22,176 bases of DNA. It comes from an uncultured Rickettsiales bacterium (lineage in GTDB: Bacteria; Pseudomonadota; Alphaproteobacteria; Rs-D84). A program made the translations under genes and the position numbers. Shown in pieces: positions 20,987 through 22,176 of the stretch (its first letter is position 1; each line of letters begins with the position of its first letter). The notes under the pieces were generated by a model, which saw only the letters and a program-made list of their open reading frames with translations, was not told the origin of the DNA and ran no database searches. The stretch spans positions 1-22,176 of the forward strand of contig UROD01000009.1 of assembly GCA_900549365.1 (NCBI GenBank). Reading direction: 5' to 3'.

Positions 20987-22176
20987 TCAGAATGCGTATT
21001 TAATCCCCAGATGCAACCCAAATGATTGCCATGTCGCGTGCTTTAACTGGTCACTGATTTTTTCAGTATGCGCCGGAATTGTTTCAAGAATCGGGTTACC
21101 GTTTTCGTCCAAAACGTATTGGCCATCTTTAATCACGAATTGGGAATAAGATGCAACATACAATTCGCCACCAATTTTACCAACGTGGAAGCAATTTGTA
21201 TCAACCTTTAACGCCAACTGAACACGGTCGGACAATTTCATATTGTATTCCATTTCGGCGGTGTATGAATATGCACCGTTTGACCCCTCGTCCAAGAAAC
21301 TGGGGTTCTGTTGCCAGTCATCACGATTTGGCCAAATCCCCTCGGACGAATATTTTGGCATACCCAACTGGACATAGAAACGCAACTTGTCCGTCAGGGT
21401 CATTTGCTTTTCCGCCTCTAGCCCGACATAAAATCCAGACCATGTTGTATTGTATATATGCGTTGTGCCCGATACCACAATTGGACCATCGCCACCGATA
21501 ATCACACATTCGCCCGATGCAACACCCCACGGGGTTGGGCCCCACGCCGCATCATAGTCAATTGTTGTAAATGATGTGCCTAAATCAATATTGCTGGCTG
21601 CGGCATTGACAACCTTCAAATCTTCGGGGGACATACATACCTGATACCAATCATCGGGTGCATCAAAATTTTGTGGGCGCGCATAATAATTCCCCTTGGC
21701 ATCGCCATATACATAGTCACCCTTGTCCGTCATCAGGGGCAAATACACCCCAGGGTTTGGGTAATAATGATTGGACATTTCCAAATTATGCTTGAAAATT
21801 TCATAGCCAAACGACGGCGACAATTTCCACCCGCCAATGTCCCAAATATGATGCGCCCCAATACCAAATCTAAAATGATTTGAGCGCCCCGATTGATCAC
21901 CAACAGAAACTGTAAATATTCCCTCGGTCGGTTTAGATGCATCATATGGTTTCAGGTCATAATCCATGGACAGACCGCCATGCGACATTGAGCCATACGA
22001 ATATTCTGCAAACGCAAACATGTCAAAGTTGCGCAAACTGAAATTATGCTGGGCCGCGACACCGATTTCATTGAATACCATGTCGTCCCATTCCAATACG
22101 GAATTGACGCCCGTTTCAAATTCAAAGTCCGCAAAACGACGCGTATATTTCGCCGTCAGCGTTGTTGCCGGCTCGT
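20987..22176 (-). CDS. Omptin-like outer-membrane beta-barrel protein, 5' end cut off
   Basis: The frame is open through the right edge, so the signal peptide is missing; 396 residues are visible. It ends LGIKYAF with the terminal Phe of barrels. The layout follows omptin proteases: SVLEWDD near the start resembles the omptin LDWK strand, SMDYD about 40 residues later matches the position of the DxD catalytic pair, GGWKLSPSFGYE follows the GW..GY strands, and the last strand matches. At the expected Asp-x-His site only NRDDW is seen, so the catalytic His appears to be missing. It may therefore be an inactive or altered omptin, or simply an unrelated barrel. The gene lies 14 bases upstream of mltB. 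Confidence 0.75.
   Translation of the reverse strand, partial: EPATTLTAKYTRRFADFEFETGVNSVLEWDDMVFNEIGVAAQHNFSLRNFDMFAFAEYSYGSMSHGGLSMDYDLKPYDASKPTEGIFTVSVGDQSGRSNHFRFGIGAHHIWDIGGWKLSPSFGYEIFKHNLEMSNHYYPNPGVYLPLMTDKGDYVYGDAKGNYYARPQNFDAPDDWYQVCMSPEDLKVVNAAASNIDLGTSFTTIDYDAAWGPTPWGVASGECVIIGGDGPIVVSGTTHIYNTTWSGFYVGLEAEKQMTLTDKLRFYVQLGMPKYSSEGIWPNRDDWQQNPSFLDEGSNGAYSYTAEMEYNMKLSDRVQLALKVDTNCFHVGKIGGELYVASYSQFVIKDGQYVLDENGNPILETIPAHTEKISDQLKHATWQSFGLHLGIKYAF

Overview
The window reads as chromosomal DNA of an alphaproteobacterium, probably one of the small-genome, host- or gut-associated lineages. The clues are a short prolyl-tRNA synthetase without the usual inserted editing domain, an ornithine-lipid gene pair (olsB-olsA), IHF-alpha, many signal-peptide-bearing outer-membrane beta-barrels ending in Phe, and an L-lactate dehydrogenase that suggests fermentation. 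The lineage is inferred from protein character, not from a marker search.

Left edge (1-1560): the N-terminal 422 residues of a Cas9 run off the left end on the minus strand. A tracrRNA is transcribed divergently from the cas9 upstream region; its nexus resembles that of type II-C tracrRNAs. No CRISPR array, cas1 or cas2 is inside the window.

1556-7423, all minus strand: trhP (U32 tRNA hydroxylation protein), a beta-barrel protein with a long repeat-bearing leader, a second beta-barrel protein, a four-helix-bundle gene, and a 601-residue secreted glycine-zipper protein. The four-helix-bundle gene is flanked by inverted arrays of a 7-bp repeat, which run into the stop codon of the upstream gene and into the signal-peptide codons of the downstream gene. 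This looks like a 23S-rRNA-type intervening sequence placed inside a protein operon. A second inverted pair of the same repeat, without a gene, lies at 16397-16573.

7532-11873: tRNA-Thr(UGU), then an AT-richer block that looks acquired. It holds a two-domain putative PD-(D/E)xK nuclease broken by a frameshift (minus), a type II restriction-modification pair (plus), and an HNH-like protein (minus). Together with Cas9 this makes the window rich in defence functions.

11958-16370: a small membrane protein; a membrane-anchored thioredoxin-fold protein followed by cvpA; a small GNAT protein; L-lactate dehydrogenase; a Cys/His-rich membrane protein; tRNA-Arg(CCU); and ihfA. tRNA-Arg and ihfA appear to fire from divergent promoters that share one palindromic -35 box.

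16602-22176, minus strand: an overlapping olsB-olsA-proS operon, then an MltB-type lytic transglycosylase downstream of an omptin-like outer-membrane barrel cut by the right edge. No gene-free stretch exceeds 300 bases; the larger gaps hold the tracrRNA, promoters, terminators and repeats listed.
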